Shown here: piece by piece, positions 1 to 12,200 of the stretch
Numbering within the stretch: position 1 is the first letter of the stretch
How the letters are laid out: every line of letters starts with the position of its first letter
Origin: Leptodontidium sp. MPI-SDFR-AT-0119
Taxonomy: Eukaryota > Ascomycota > Leotiomycetes > Helotiales > Leptodontidiaceae
Assembly: GCA_020726505.1 (NCBI GenBank)
Contig: JAHLEZ010000042.1
Span: forward strand, 306,656 to 370,655
DNA: 64,000 nucleotides
Direction of reading: 5' to 3'
Notes under the pieces: model-generated
Told to the model about the DNA's origin: nothing
The model's input: the letters and a program-made list of their open reading frames with translations, nothing else
The model's database searches: none
Program-made: the position numbers and the translations under genes

Positions 1-700
1 AACTCGGAAGCAAGGGAGCCCTCTAGCCTTTTGAGGGTTTCGAGCTGAAATGTCCTCAAAATGGCTCCCACCCCAGGATATCCGGCTATGGAGAACGATA
101 ACATAGTTTCGAACCCACGATTCTCATCATCCTCGAAATCATCAAAGCTCTCTAGAACCCAGGTAGTAATCTGATTCGACAACCCATCATAAAGTTGTGC
201 AATTTTGTTTGTATGCGGTGGTCTTAGTTGAGCGAGAGTAGCCGTGGCTTCTTCAATACGCAAATGGAGCTGATCGTTCTCTGTCTCCAGCTCTTGGAGT
301 GACTTTCTATAACTGGAATTCGTCGCTGGATTCTTATTGTTCTGGTCCTTGGCCGTGGCATCCGTCCTGGGCTTTGGTGAAAGAAATATTCCGGCAACAT
401 CGGGAGGAATCTCCGGATCATGAGACTTTCGATTAATCGTTTGGACATCGCTGCCCTCTTTAACAAAATAACTAATTTCTTCTGATCTAGACCACCAGAT
501 CGTAGCAATTCCTCGGCATCGTGTTTCTTATAACATCCCCTAGCTTTATATGGAAAACAGGATCTATCAATAACGTAAATGGCACCATCATAGAGTATGC
601 AGACCAGGTCGCTGCCTTTATGTTTTGGGAGCGCGACTAGGCAAGTCTCAGGAACGCAGATGGTGCGTCTCGTACCCATGTTGAGAGTACTCGCAGACAA
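1..700 (-). CDS. Unknown fungal coiled-coil protein, 3' part off the window
   Basis: I do not recognise a named domain. The strand reads leftwards from an ATG near position 700 and runs off the left edge. After about 55 residues the coding frame changes. The second frame is open from about position 527 to the edge and carries ATIWWSRSEEISYFV, then a heptad-like stretch (ELETENDQLHLRIEEA) and an acidic FDDFEDDENRG segment. The frame change could be a 59-nt intron (donor after CTCTATGATG, acceptor TTATAAG) or a frameshift. The codons of the second frame look coding and contain no stop. The gene lies just outside the Tc1-like transposon at 898, so it could also be part of an older repeat. Product and exact start are uncertain. 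Confidence 0.5.
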
Positions 701-897
701 CCTACGTTAGGTATGATAATTGTGTCGTATACAGTACTGTATCTATGCAAACACTGTAGGCTTAGCTAAGAGATATGTTGGATAAAGCACAGGACAGCGA
801 TTTCACTTATCCCCTTGACTGCCATAAGCACCCTTCTACAGCTCAGTACCGCTAACCCTAAAAGGTATAGCGGGGTAGTTAGTGATTGAATAGCGTA

Positions 898-2480
898 CGA
901 AGGCGCGCGGCATTGAAATCCGGCTATTTTCGGATTTAACGATTAGTCGGTAACCGTGTAAATTTCTTAGCATCCCCCACCAAAATATTCTCTACTTCTC
1001 CCCCACCAAAAAATTATCTATTAGCCATTTAGACCCAATTTTTTAACCATGGGGAAACACGCTTCTCTAGCTCAAAAAGTGGCCTTTTTAGTCCATTTGG
1101 ACTAGGTCAACTGCTCTCAAGCAGCAAAGAAATCAGGTATCCCTCTCTCAACGGCAAACGGTACCAAGGCACGGGCGGGAGCCTTACGAGTGGAATGCGA
1201 AGAGAAGGGATGGCCTCCACCATCATACGAAGAGTAAGTTACAAGGAAAATAAGTAGTGGAGCCAGGCCAAAGACGTCAGTTGAAGAGGTGACGACGTTA
1301 ATTGCACACTTAACAAAAGACAACGCAAGAAGCTGTGGCACGTTGTTGCAAAGCAAGAGGGATTCTTCGATTACCACCGGCGTACTATTAAGAAGAAATT
1401 ACGAGAAGGAGGCCTCCGCAGAGCCAAGTCTACGAAAACGCTCCCCCTCAGCGATCTCCAAAAGGCTCAACGATATGAGATTGCTCTCTCACGCAAAGAT
1501 TGGGGACTCCTAGAATGGCGCACGATTATCTTCTCTGACGAGGCTTCGATTATTATCGCTGCTAAGCGTGGCTGCAAAATATCTCTCGATTCGCGGACGA
1601 GCGGTATCATCCTGATTGCATTGAACGACGGTACAATAACTACTCGGAGGCAAGGTTTTGGGGATGCTTCACATACGGCTGCAAAGGCCTTTGTCATATT
1701 TATTACCTTGAAACCAAAGAACAAAAGCTCACCAATCAAGAAACGATTGATCTTCTTAACGATAAAGAGGTCGAAGATGAGTATCGCAGAGACTTTGAGG
1801 CACAAGAGAGAGCGAAAGAGATGGAATGGGCCCGCAAAGTCAACGACCACCGACGAAGAGAGCTAGTTGGGAGATCTATTGGAAAAATAACAAATACAAG
1901 AGAGACAAACGCTCGCGGGGAGGGGTCGACAATGTTCGATATATCTCGGAAGTCGTTAAACCGCTTGTGATTCCCTTTTGGAAAGAGCTCATGCTTCAAC
2001 GACATAACCCCGACGAGTTTGAGTCCGATCAACTTCCTTATGTCTTTCAACAAGATAACGCTCCTTCTCACCATAGCAAATGGACCCTTCGTCGACTTGC
2101 AAAAGAAGACATTCCTCTTCACGAGCATATTAGCAATTCCCCTGAGCAAAACGCTATTGAGGGTGTGTGGATGCCCATGAGAATTGAGATAACTCAACAA
2201 TAGGATGCCCCTCATACGATAGAATAGACTGAACGTGCGTGGAGGCAAGTTTAGGAAGACCTTCCTCAAGATAGAATTAGAGCATTAGTTGCAAGGCAGG
2301 CAGCTATTAATACTCTAATAATTGAACATGAGAGTGGAAATGATTTTCATAGGTGAGACTTAGATTTTGGTAGGGTTGTTATATAATTTAAAGTAGTAGT
2401 TGTGAAATTCATTTATTTTTTAGTGTTCCTGCCCCGCACTCGCTTGGAAAATAGCTGGATTTTAATGCCGCGCGCCTTCG
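898..2480 (+). mobile_element. Tc1-like DNA transposon, inactive
   Basis: The ends are terminal inverted repeats starting CGAAGGCGCGCGGCATT on both sides. They stay closely matched for about 35 bp, through GCTATTTTC, with only two G/A differences. Each end is flanked by TA (896-897 and 2481-2482), the target duplication expected of Tc1/mariner elements. The 1583-bp interior carries one transposase reading frame in pieces. Substitutions and frame changes make it non-autonomous. The family assignment rests on the transposase motifs and the TA duplication. Confidence 0.9.
1049..2330 (+). pseudogene. Tc1-like DDE transposase, degraded
   Basis: The frame starts at an ATG in good context (ACCATGGGG). 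It gives a helix-turn-helix region (SQAAKKSGIPLSTA) broken by in-frame TAG and TAA codons. It resumes in another frame with the first catalytic aspartate (LEWRTIIFSDEAS, about 1510-1552), and finally in a third frame with FQQDNAPSHHSKW (second aspartate) and EQNAIEGVW (about 2050-2170), the usual C-terminal part of the catalytic core. Most stops fit C-to-T change of CAG or CAA, as RIP would give. At least two frameshifts are needed to follow the protein, so it is a pseudogene filling the element at 898-2480. Confidence 0.85.
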
Positions 2481-2482
2481 TA

Positions 2483-2973
2483 CTGTAGCCCGAACCATAC
2501 ACTATTTCTCGCTGCTGAGGGGCTCGTTACAGGGAGCCTTACAGGGCCTTCAGGAGAGTGTTTCTGGTGGCAGTCAAGGGGATAGCTGTACTGTAGTGTG
2601 AAGTCATCAGACCGCACTCTAAACCTAAGCGTAAAAGTAGGCTCCACTTGCGATGACAATTAGCTGCGGTACCATTAAGTACAAACCGGTTAAGGTGCAC
2701 AGCCACAGGTATCCAGAAATAGACACCACTTAAAAAAAATTAACTAAAAAACCCCGCGACACCCAAATCGCCTTTCACAATGGTCTAAGTCTCTATGACG
2801 CTATATTACATTAGGCTTCCATTTAGACAGAAATGGCAAGAAGTGTGACTCGTTGCCTTCGTTATAGTTGGGAAGTCACACCCGAGTGTGCTGACTGCGG
2901 ATACTTCTTTGTCCGGAGGCTAAGTGCCTTACCTCAAAAGCCCACCATAAAGTAGGAGATTCAATATTCTTGA
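2483..2973. other. Intergenic, probable promoter of the monooxygenase
   Basis: No supported gene. It lies between the Tc1-like element and the monooxygenase start and includes an A-rich run near 2730. Nothing else stands out. Confidence 0.5.
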
Positions 2974-4897
2974 ATGAGAACCAACACTATGTCGACCTTG
3001 TATAACGACGTTGTAATAATAGGAGCCGGATTCTCTGGCATCAACCTGGCTTGCCAGCTCCAGCGAAAGTTGAACTTCACTGACTATGTGATATATGATC
3101 GAGGTCATGACCTTGGTGGTACATGGTCGTCTAATAAATGTAAGAGTCCGAGTTGTTTTGCCTGCTAATCACTAAAATTATAAAGACCCTGGTTGTGGTG
3201 TCGATATACCAGCCATATTCTATTCGCTCTCATGGTTTCCCAATGCGAACTTTACTAGCGTATTTCCTCCCCAGGAAGAGATTCTCGATTACCTTCGGGA
3301 CGTAGCTGTGCGGCACAATATCATACCACATATAAAGCTACGGACTGAATGGAATAGCGCCCGGTGGTCAGAACAGACCTCCAGATGGCATATTGTTGTG
3401 CAGAACCTTGAGAATGGCGAAAGCTTTGTGCATGAAGCAAAGGTTCTGGTGTCAGCCGTTGGCGGCTATACCAACCCAAAATACCCAACAATACATGGAA
3501 TAGACACATTTGAAGGCCCTGTGGTTCATACCGCCAAATGGGATCAGTCATATGATCTCAAGGGTCGTAACGTTGTTGTTATCGGTAACGGGTGTGAGTT
3601 CATCAGCGATCAGGCAGTCTACCATTTCACTGATCTTTTAGGTTCCGCCTCTCAGGTTGTTCCGGCGATCATGGGTGAGGTCAGTAGCATTACTCAATTC
3701 ATTAGGGTAGGTCAGGAAAGCTCCAACGTTTCCAAGAGAACTATTTTTGACCACCTACTTAGAGCCCTCAATATTATATTCCAATGCCGAACTTCTGTAT
3801 AAATCGTCTATGGCGAGCTTTATTCCAATATACACCTCTCTTGTTGATGCTAAGTCGATGGGTTGTCTTTTGGATCCTGGAGACAGCACTCACTCAGTTT
3901 TATGAGGACAAAAGTGGGCAAAGGGCACGGCAAAAATCTGTGCGCATAAGTCAAAATTATGTCCGTAAATCAGCCCCAGGTTGGTTCATCCACAAGTACT
4001 TAGACTCGTCAGGCAGGCTGATATGATGTAGAGCGATATTGGCCTCTTCTGAGTCCCCAATATGATTTGGGTTGTAAAGTAAGAGCCGCTAACTATTAAT
4101 TAATTGACTTGCTGAACTGTCGATAGCGAAGAATCCTTGATAACAAATATATGAAAACGCTCCACAACCCCAAAATGCTCCTTATCAAGGATTCGGTAGT
4201 TTCAGTGCGATCCAATAGTGTCTTAACCGCATCGGGAAAGGACTACTTTGCTGACTTTATTGTAAGTGCAGGCTAAAAAAACTAGAATAGAAAGTTCTCA
4301 CTAATTGGACAGCACAGATCTTGGCAACTGGATTCGAATTTACTCAATGGCAAGCCGACTCCGTATTTGGACGTAAAGGTATTTCCTTGAAACAACACTG
4401 GGATGAGTTTGGCGGAATTGAAGCTTATAAGACGATTGCCATGAATGAATTTCCCAATCTGTTCTATCTACTAGGCCCAAATTCTGGCCGGGGTCACACT
4501 TCAGTTCTATATTCAATCGAATGGTGCGTCTACAATGAGTGGCGTCTTATAGATAATGTTTTACTGACCTCTAGCCCTAGCTCTGTTGACCTTGTTATAA
4601 AAGTTGCACGTCCAATACTTGAGGGACGCGCGGCTTCTATAGAGGTCAGAAAGGATGCTGAGGAGGAATGGTGTAAGACAATGCAAGAAGCGCTGCGAGA
4701 AACCGTTTTAACAAGAAGCTGTTTTAATGTGAGTTACTGAAACGTGAAGCTTGTTCTGTTTCTAGAGGTGACTCGTAAAACAGCAGTTCTCCGATCCCAA
4801 GACTGGCTGGAACTTCTTTTCCTACCCGTTCAACTCCGTCCGCTTATGGCTTGGCACTAGATCCCCAGTCATGTCGCACTGGAGCTACAAGAAGTGA
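2974..4897 (+). CDS. FAD/NADPH-dependent Baeyer-Villiger-type monooxygenase, 520 aa
   Basis: Joining eight exons gives an uninterrupted 520-aa protein. The introns are 3140-3185, 3594-3641, 3707-3762, 3980-4031, 4079-4126, 4262-4317 and 4729-4783, all GT..AG and 46-56 bp; the exon total divides by three. Domains in order: FAD Rossmann motif GAGFSG (residues 17-22), GTWSSNKYPG, the Baeyer-Villiger fingerprint FEGPVVHTAKW (164-174), the NADPH Rossmann motif GNGC (189-192), and ILATGFEF (347-354). These enzymes insert oxygen into ketones or hydroxylate substrates, often in secondary or xenobiotic metabolism. The start is the first ATG; a second lies five codons on. The stop TGA ends 459 bp before the convergent MFS transporter's stop. 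The substrate cannot be read from sequence. No disabling change is seen, although transposons flank it on one side. Confidence 0.92.
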
Positions 4898-5355
4898 TCT
4901 CAGAAAGCCTCGGTAGATAAATCATCGATGACAAAAATTACAAACTCGTCATGTCGCAGAACCTCTTAGTGCTTTCATCTTCACATGTGAATCTAGTATT
5001 TGCAGTATATACTTCTGCGCTGGTTAAACATTTGATCCCGCGGTGAATTTGTTTTTAGGATGTTGAGAGCAGATAATAGTCATGAAAGACTTATATTCAG
5101 GCGCGGTAATCATAAAAGTACTAATTGTCATCAGGATTTCAAGAGAAGACGACGGCTCTGTAATATTTGACTATTCTGAGTACTTTCACTAACGGCATAA
5201 AGAATATACGATCTAAAGTCCATTTACTACGTAACTAAGTTTACTTTAGAAAATGTTTCAATACGTATAGACTTAGAGGGGCGTGAAATATGTCATCCTG
5301 CTGTTCCTATTGCCACGTGTGAGAATTGGTGTTACTTCCAATCGCCACGGATGTG
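4898..5355. other. Convergent intergenic region
   Basis: It separates the 3' ends of the monooxygenase and the MFS gene and should hold both 3' UTRs and terminators. No gene seen. Confidence 0.5.
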
Positions 5356-7003
5356 TTATACAGCGAACTTTGATTTTGCGCGAAGTCCTGCTCCCGTATA
5401 GTAGAGTATCCATATGCCACCGATTCCTATACAGCTCAGTCCACCAAGCAATGATACTCCCTTCCCAATACCAAGGCTAAGAAACAGTGGCCGCGCGAAC
5501 ATAATCGAGGCACAAGCCATCGCGGAACGACAGAAATCGTTTCCAGCAAAGAGAGAGGCAGCATACTAGGAGATGTGGTTAAAGATCAACAACCTTAAGG
5601 CAGAGGTTGCGAAGACTTACCTGGGGATATGACATAGGCACATACATAAAAATGCACTGGAGAATGATAAAGACACTTCCTGCATAAATGACGATTCCAA
5701 TAGTTGGTGCTATCCAATGAATGCTAGGCGCCGAAGCCCATGCGAACAAAAACAAGCCGGCTGGTGGCCCAAAGCATGCAAACAGAGCAGGAATAAGGCG
5801 ATGCTCTTGCGGTCGCATCCCATTCTTTTCGAGATCTGGAGAAATAACCCATCGTACATACGTAGAGTATATAGCCAGAGCAACCAGAGCTCCAACTATA
5901 ACGCATGTAAAAGCAATACCAAGCTCACCAATACTGAATCCATAATATGCCATGTAAACGATAGGGAAGGCTTCGAAGAACGAGTAGTAGATAGCATATA
6001 CAAGCGATGTATATATGTTGACGAAGAGTATCGCAGGATCCTTGATTGTGATCTCGATTGGCTTAATCATGCTATTAACGAAGAATGAAACCGGTTTGAT
6101 ATTTTTCTGGTCAATCTCGCTTTGGCTAAGGAGGCGGTCATCCCTGGTAATCTTCCGGAGGCGGCGTGCACGGTGAAGGAGGATGGTTGGCGATGAAGTT
6201 TCAGGCAGACATAGGAGCATTAAAACCAAGACTGGACCGGACATCCACACAATTTCCCAAAGCGACCACCGCCAGTTCTTAGCCATGATGGCAAATCCAG
6301 AAAGTAGAGGTCCAAGTGCAGGGCCGCAGTACGCCGCCGTGGTCCAGAGCGCTATGCCATAGGGAAGTTTGAAAAAGTTGAACATATCCCCTAAAGTGGC
6401 AGCTCCATTAGCCAGACACGGGCTTCCGAGAAACCCTTGAAGAAACCGTAACACCAAGAGCCCGCCAAAGTTTTCGACAATAGATGTCGGGATTGAGATC
6501 AGTAAGAAGAGGCTGAAGGTAACAGCGTATACGGGATTTCTACCGACACTTGGGATTTCACTTAAGGGAGCCCATATCAAGGGACCAACTCCGTAGGCTA
6601 GCACATAGAGAGCCAGAGGAAGGGATGAATTCTCAGTACTGACCCCGAATTGCTCTTGGACACCCTGTTGACCGGTTATGTAGATCGCCGATCCGCAATA
6701 CACCACGAAAGTATAGAGGCAGATTAATGCACATACGAAGTTTTGTCTGCCGTTAGACCAATTTTGTGGATTGGCCGGATCTTTAGGGGCATACCAGTCG
6801 ACAAGGATATGGCCATCAACAGTCAAACTTGGTTGAGACCTTGAACCATCTACTGACGAATCTTTCTTTTCGCTGTTGAGAGCTTGAACATATGCTTCAG
6901 GCAATACGAAGTCCGCGCGCTCTTCAGGGTATTGAAGCAATCTATTTTTTGATAAAAACCGTGTTAACTGCCCGATTGGCGAATCTCGAAGAGTTTCTTC
7001 CAT
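5356..7003 (-). CDS. MFS drug:H+ antiporter-like transporter, 530 aa
   Basis: Two exons (7003-5621 and 5565-5356) joined across a 55-bp intron (donor GTAAGT, acceptor CTAG) give 530 residues. The long upstream extension of the open frame is discarded because MEETLRDSP fits the usual short cytoplasmic N-terminus. Visible family marks: VDWYAPKDPANPQNWS before the first membrane helix, the loop motif PLSEIPSVGRNP, a RFLQGFLGSPCLANG helix, and about twelve hydrophobic segments. The C-terminal exon supplies the usual FAGNDFCRSAMACA segment and a short basic tail. The type resembles fungal plasma-membrane exporters of toxins, azoles or polyamines. It faces the monooxygenase tail to tail, so joint detoxification or export of a product is plausible but unproven. 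Intact. Confidence 0.92.
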
Positions 7004-7911
7004 TTTAGAGAATAGTAATGAAGGGTAATAGACGTGGCAAGCGGATATTGTTTCGACCCGTACACAAAGGAATGCACGTGTACAATTGAAGATGCAAGGG
7101 CTGCATTCATGTACAATACAGTACTTTACTGTGTCTCTTTTCAATTAAGATTTTACTGATTCAGTTGCAGCGACTTCTGCAATTGAGGCTAGGAGGTGAC
7201 ATTTTTGATGACAGCTGGTGAATCTAATACATTATTTCATGTCTATCATCGTTCGGCCACAAAAGATGACCAAACCTATGAACACACAGTGTCTAAATCT
7301 TAACTTATAGTATGGTAACTTGTTGTACTCGTTTTCCAAACCAGGTCATCAACTGTTCAGTACGCTGCTCCCTACTATACTTATAGTTATATTGGCAATA
7401 TCAATATACCGTATGTGACATATACCTTTTTGCATTTCTCAACATCCTTTGATAAATTATGTTCCTCGATTGCACTTGAGGCTAGTTCCCGTAACCCAGT
7501 TTCGGCGTTCGGGTCGCAAGTGTGGTTGAACACAGTGTAATGGCGAAAAGACAGAACTGGATGAACCCTGCCAGCAAGTAAACCGCGATGCATGGTGGGC
7601 TAGCAAATACAACAATCTTGCCAGTACAGTATTGCAGCCGGTCCAGATCCTTCTTTTAGATTCGTATGGAGTATGAGAACCTAGAAATTCACAAACAAAC
7701 GAAATAAAGGACTTAACTGACGATCTCTTGTAGCATGCATTCTGTAAATGGCAGTTCTGTTAAAGTGGGCTTGGTGGTGGCGGTGGCACGTGCATGGTCC
7801 TGACTGCTAACGGTAGCTACTAGTTATCGGGGTTGTTTTGAAACACACTAGTCGGACTAACCCTAAGTCCCCACAATCCCACCCACATCTTTGTCCAATT
7901 TACAGTCAAAC
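7004..7911. other. Intergenic, promoter side of MFS gene
   Basis: AT-rich, with only short open frames and no supported gene. The right end carries the 6-bp TCAAAC copy (7906-7911) that flanks the next element. Confidence 0.45.
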
Positions 7912-8668
7912 CCAGCGTGTCAAAGGATTATTCAAATTAGTTAACTAATATTCTATTCTAGTTAACTAAAATAGAATAGAATATGAATAACAGGAATTTG
8001 ACTTGAATAGAATAGTTATTTTTAGTTAGTTAACTAATATTCAACTATTCAGCTCTATTTTTAGAAAGAATAAAGGAAATGATTCTATATAAATATAGTA
8101 AATCCTAGTGATATATAATATCAATTATAATCGATCGTATTAGTAATTAATCGATTATAATTACTAATAGTTTAACTTGTAATTAATAAAGCTAGAAAAA
8201 GTAAGATTTTATGAGTCGATTCTCAAGGGTTCCTTATCGCGAGCTTCGCTTGATAAGCTTCAAGTAGAGAAACCTTTCCAAATCAGGTAAAGCCACTGTC
8301 ACGACACAAGAGCCTTGGCCGTAGAAGGTTGACTTAACACTTAGAATACAAAACTACAGAGCTACTTTACAGGAGGGAGCCATATATATAGGGAGTCGGA
8401 GGGGAGTCGGACCTGTTCCGGACCCTGACCTAGCCGAACCCTAGCCGAAGTATACCTGTCGTAACAGCCACCGTACTTCCCGGACCTTAAATTAAGCGAG
8501 TAGCTTTAGTTGGCTAACTAGCCTCTTACTCAGCAACTATTCAGCGTTATTTAACTAGAATAGAATAATAACCTAATATTAATTAAATAGAATAGAATAA
8601 GACCTAGTTTTATTAGAATAGAATAATCACGTGTTATTCTATTCTATTCTATTCATTTGACACACTGG
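7912..8668. mobile_element. Non-autonomous TIR element (MITE-like), 757 bp
   Basis: The two ends are inverted copies of CCAGYGTGTCAAA followed by an AT-rich GAATA-type tract. The element is flanked by direct repeats TCAAAC at 7906-7911 and 8669-8674. The interior is AT-rich, rich in ATTCTATTCT and AGTTAACTA repeats, with a more complex centre (about 8200-8500), and has no coding capacity. This is the structure of a non-autonomous DNA transposon. The 6-bp duplication does not by itself name a superfamily. Confidence 0.65.
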
Positions 8669-8674
8669 TCAAAC

Positions 8675-9289
8675 CTAGCTTGACTCAAGGTTAATCTGGC
8701 CGCATCCGTATTGGTCCCTGTGCCGGGCCCCTTCCCTGTATGTGTTGAAGGGGTGTGGAAGTCAAGAGAGGTAAGTGTGAGATGAGTCATGTGTGATTAT
8801 GAGTCATGCGCAAGGCACATGACTACGGATGGACAGCACTTAATAGAGATCCGGTCGGTCGATATATTCAGAACCTGTCAAAAGTACGCTCTCCTCTCCG
8901 ATCACTGCCAAGGTCTTAAAATGGATTTCCAACACAAAGTTCAACAGATGCTGGGGGGCAAGACGCCTGCTCAGTTCTCGAAGTTTCAATGTCGAGAATC
9001 ATTACGCTATTAGGGCCATGTTCGATATCTGCATGCTTTTCACTGGCGACACAAGTCTCGTTGAGAGGCTCAGTCGCCAAACGATCCAGTGAGCCATGGC
9101 AGCGAAATTGAGCAAATTCATAAAAACACAATTGGGTCACCACACAAAATCAGCAGAGCGGGCTAGGACCGCAAACGTCATAATTAACAGGTTTTTCCCG
9201 GACCTCAAATCTACGGCATCACCAACCCTAGTTGCCCCAACTGAACAATCTCATAAGTAAAGATCAAAGTATGCATATTCTGGGAATAG
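8675..9289. other. Intergenic, degraded
   Basis: Only short frames on both strands overlap here; none shows a family motif. No supported gene. Confidence 0.4.
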
Positions 9290-12200
9290 CTGAACTAATA
9301 GTTCTTATAAACTCCATTGCATCTTCAACCTCTTTAAATACCAACTTGACAATAAAGCGCTTCATCTATGGTTCTTGATATGTTAAAGAATACTTTGCAA
9401 GATGCTTGTGCTAGATCCAGACGATTTTATCGTCGATAAGGAGAGATCCCAACTTTAGCTCGGTAACCTTGTCCAACTAAATATTCAAGTCGAGGCAGCT
9501 TTACCACTCTAGTAAGAGATCTATATCATTTGCGCCGACAACTTCAAATCCTAGTTCCAAGATCTTAGCATTTATATCGAGATAAATCTGGAACCGCATA
9601 TAGCTAAGAATTAATCGGTTTTAGCTCGAACCTAGATGAGTGAGATCGAAAGTCGCAATTTCCCGGTTATGCGATATTTCCAAATTAAAATCCAAAAGTA
9701 CATAGTTATAAACTTCGTTTTGTTTAGTAATCTTACAACTTAGTATTAAATCACGTTCGTGATCGCGGTTTTTTGAACTTGATTTTGGTGTAAATGTTTC
9801 AATTCCATTTTCATCAAACCATCTTTCTCCACCTCCAGGTCCACCAGGCATATACCTAACCTTCTTCGATACTCATTTTAGCAACTTACGAGCGCTTTCT
9901 ATCAAATGTAGGCCTGGTGAGTATCATCGCATTTTATCTTTGCTAGGATTCCCGTGATGTCTAAATAGTTTTGGAGTCGAGGAAGAACTAGAAGCCTTTC
10001 TAAACATCCTAGGATAGGCAACTATACGTTATAAGTCAGATATCAGATATTTTGCGCCTCTCTTGGTGCCATTAACTTACTAGCTTCGACTTCTCGCTTA
10101 ATTGTGAGGTACTTTCTATCCATCTTAGAGAATTAACAAAATTTCCATTTTAAACCCGGTAATTTACTGTATTAGGATATAGTTGCAATCTGAGTCTAAG
10201 TCGAAACCATTAAAAGGCTTTTATATTTGTGAAGCCCTAGCTCATTAAGGTAAATATAATCGCCTTAAAACTACTCATATAGTTTATATTTAATAGGTCA
10301 TTAGTCTTTCCCCGTTAGTAATACACTCTTTACTCACGATTTAGTTTAAATAGACGGGACACTCTTTACTATCAAAGTAAGATATACCGCCCGGTATTTC
10401 GATATCCCGGCATATCGTCCATTGTTCGTCCCAGTATAGATCTATTTCACTAATCTTCCGGACAAGAACACCTTTCATCCACCACGGTGCAGTATATATG
10501 CTGTTAATAATCTTCAACTTAACATCCGTCCAAATCTTTTTAGTCTTCAAATCAACTCTCAGCACTTGTCTAGACTAGGCCTCCGGATCTTCTAAGATAA
10601 AGCTATGTGACGACCCACTTGGAGAAGCGGCGTCCTTCGGCTGGTGATTGTTTGATTTTGAGATCGTTGTGTATAATTTAGATGAAGGTGAACTTGACGC
10701 CGCAAATGAAGATGAATTCTCGGTAGGTGTTATGGTTACGAGAAAACCTTTAAATGTAGGGAGTGTTGTACAGAGAGAACATAGGATAAGGGATAACGCG
10801 ATTTGATCTTAGATAGAAATGCTTCCTTGGTTAACCTCTTTAGATATTTGATATTGACTAAGTGTCATTAGAAGCCATATCAATAATATTAATGGTATTA
10901 AAGCTTACACGAAGGACCATTATAGGTAGCAATAATAACTCCAGTATCGTCTCTTAGATATAGCTCGAGGATGTGGAATAATGAGACCCATATAGAGCCA
11001 GCAGAGGTCAAACTTGCGAGGTCTCGCCATGAACCGGTATCGACTTCAAAGAAAGGCGACTTTGAGGTACAAGATACATCAATTTCATGTCGTTCGCAGA
11101 GCTTTGAAAATAAACGGCACCAATGCCTCTTTTCGATTTCATAGAAGTGGTAGCTTGAGGATAGACGACGTTGTAGATAGTGCAAGTAGCTGGAATTATA
11201 ATTAGGGGCTACTACCGATCGACCTTGGAATAACAGCGCCTTATTCAAGGTCGAGAGGAGCTTTTCCTTGTTTGTAAATTGCTGACCGAACTCTTTTGCT
11301 ATGCTAGTGAGGACGCTGATGTCAGTGTTTGCATTGAGTTCCTTCCCTTGAAGATATAGAAGATCCTCGGTCATTTGATGTTGGTTTTGTGCCCCAGCCT
11401 GTATTTGTGCATTTATTATAGACGAAGTTGGTGCTACATCTGCGCGCGATCAATTATCTATTACAAGCATCGACAGTCTATTAAAACTCACCTGCCTAAT
11501 GAGTCTAAAATAATTCCACTACTTTACTTAAGGCCTAATCAACTCCTATTCCTTATTTAAGGATTATTATATCGCCTTTGTCCCTTAATTTCTCTTCCTA
11601 TAGCCGTCGCAAGATCTCTTCCTCTTCTTCCGTTTCTTATATCATCTTCTCAATCTCTTATTTCTTCTCCCTCCGTCTCTCCTCTACCTCCTCACGCCGG
11701 TATTGTTTTTCTCGTTCGACCTAAATCTCTTGGCGTAAAAGTAGCAGTTCGTTATCTTCATGTGCCTTCTGGCAGTACCTCATCACCTAGATAACCTGGC
11801 TCTGGGCCCAGGCCATTTCTATACCGGCATTAAAAGTTTCGTACGTAATCCGTACAAGCTCCTCATCCCAAGTAATCTCATTACTAATATCACTATTCAT
11901 CGCCACCAGTTCACGGCCAAATTTCTCATTATACTCATTAAGCAAGTTAAAAACCTTAGCATCGCGCTCTATAGTTATCTTAGCTTCTAAATTACGCTTT
12001 TGTTAAGGATATTCATTGTCCCTCTTCATCTTTTGCTGGCGCTTCGAAGCGCTGAGTTGTTCGATCTCTTAGCAATTCTTTTCTTGTTCTTGTTCGATCT
12101 GGAGCATCTGTTACCAACACTCCTCATCGTTCTTAGCCAGTCTATCGCAAACTAAAGCCAGTTGTGCCTGCAACTCCTCGAGCCGCTCGGAGGTTTGCAT
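9290..12200 (-). pseudogene. RIP-like degraded coiled-coil gene, unknown family
   Basis: Reading leftwards from an ATG at 12200, the strand gives a long glutamine/glutamate-rich coiled coil: SERLEELQAQLALVCDRL, then ITWDEELVRITYETFNAG, then many ER/EE repeats. It is interrupted almost only by TAG or TAA where CAG or CAA would fit. A 158-residue open piece lies at 11374-10898. Further pieces follow at 10565-10341 and 9851-9621, and the frame continues with a few stops to about 9290 (YLDINAKILELGFEVVGAND). The pieces use two frames, so introns or indels intervene. I know no family for it. The stop pattern indicates C-to-T decay of one repeated or duplicated gene rather than random sequence. Confidence 0.5.

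Noticed and set aside
5717..6088. Plus-strand frame of 123 residues
   Set aside because: Antisense to the MFS transporter, which has clear family motifs.
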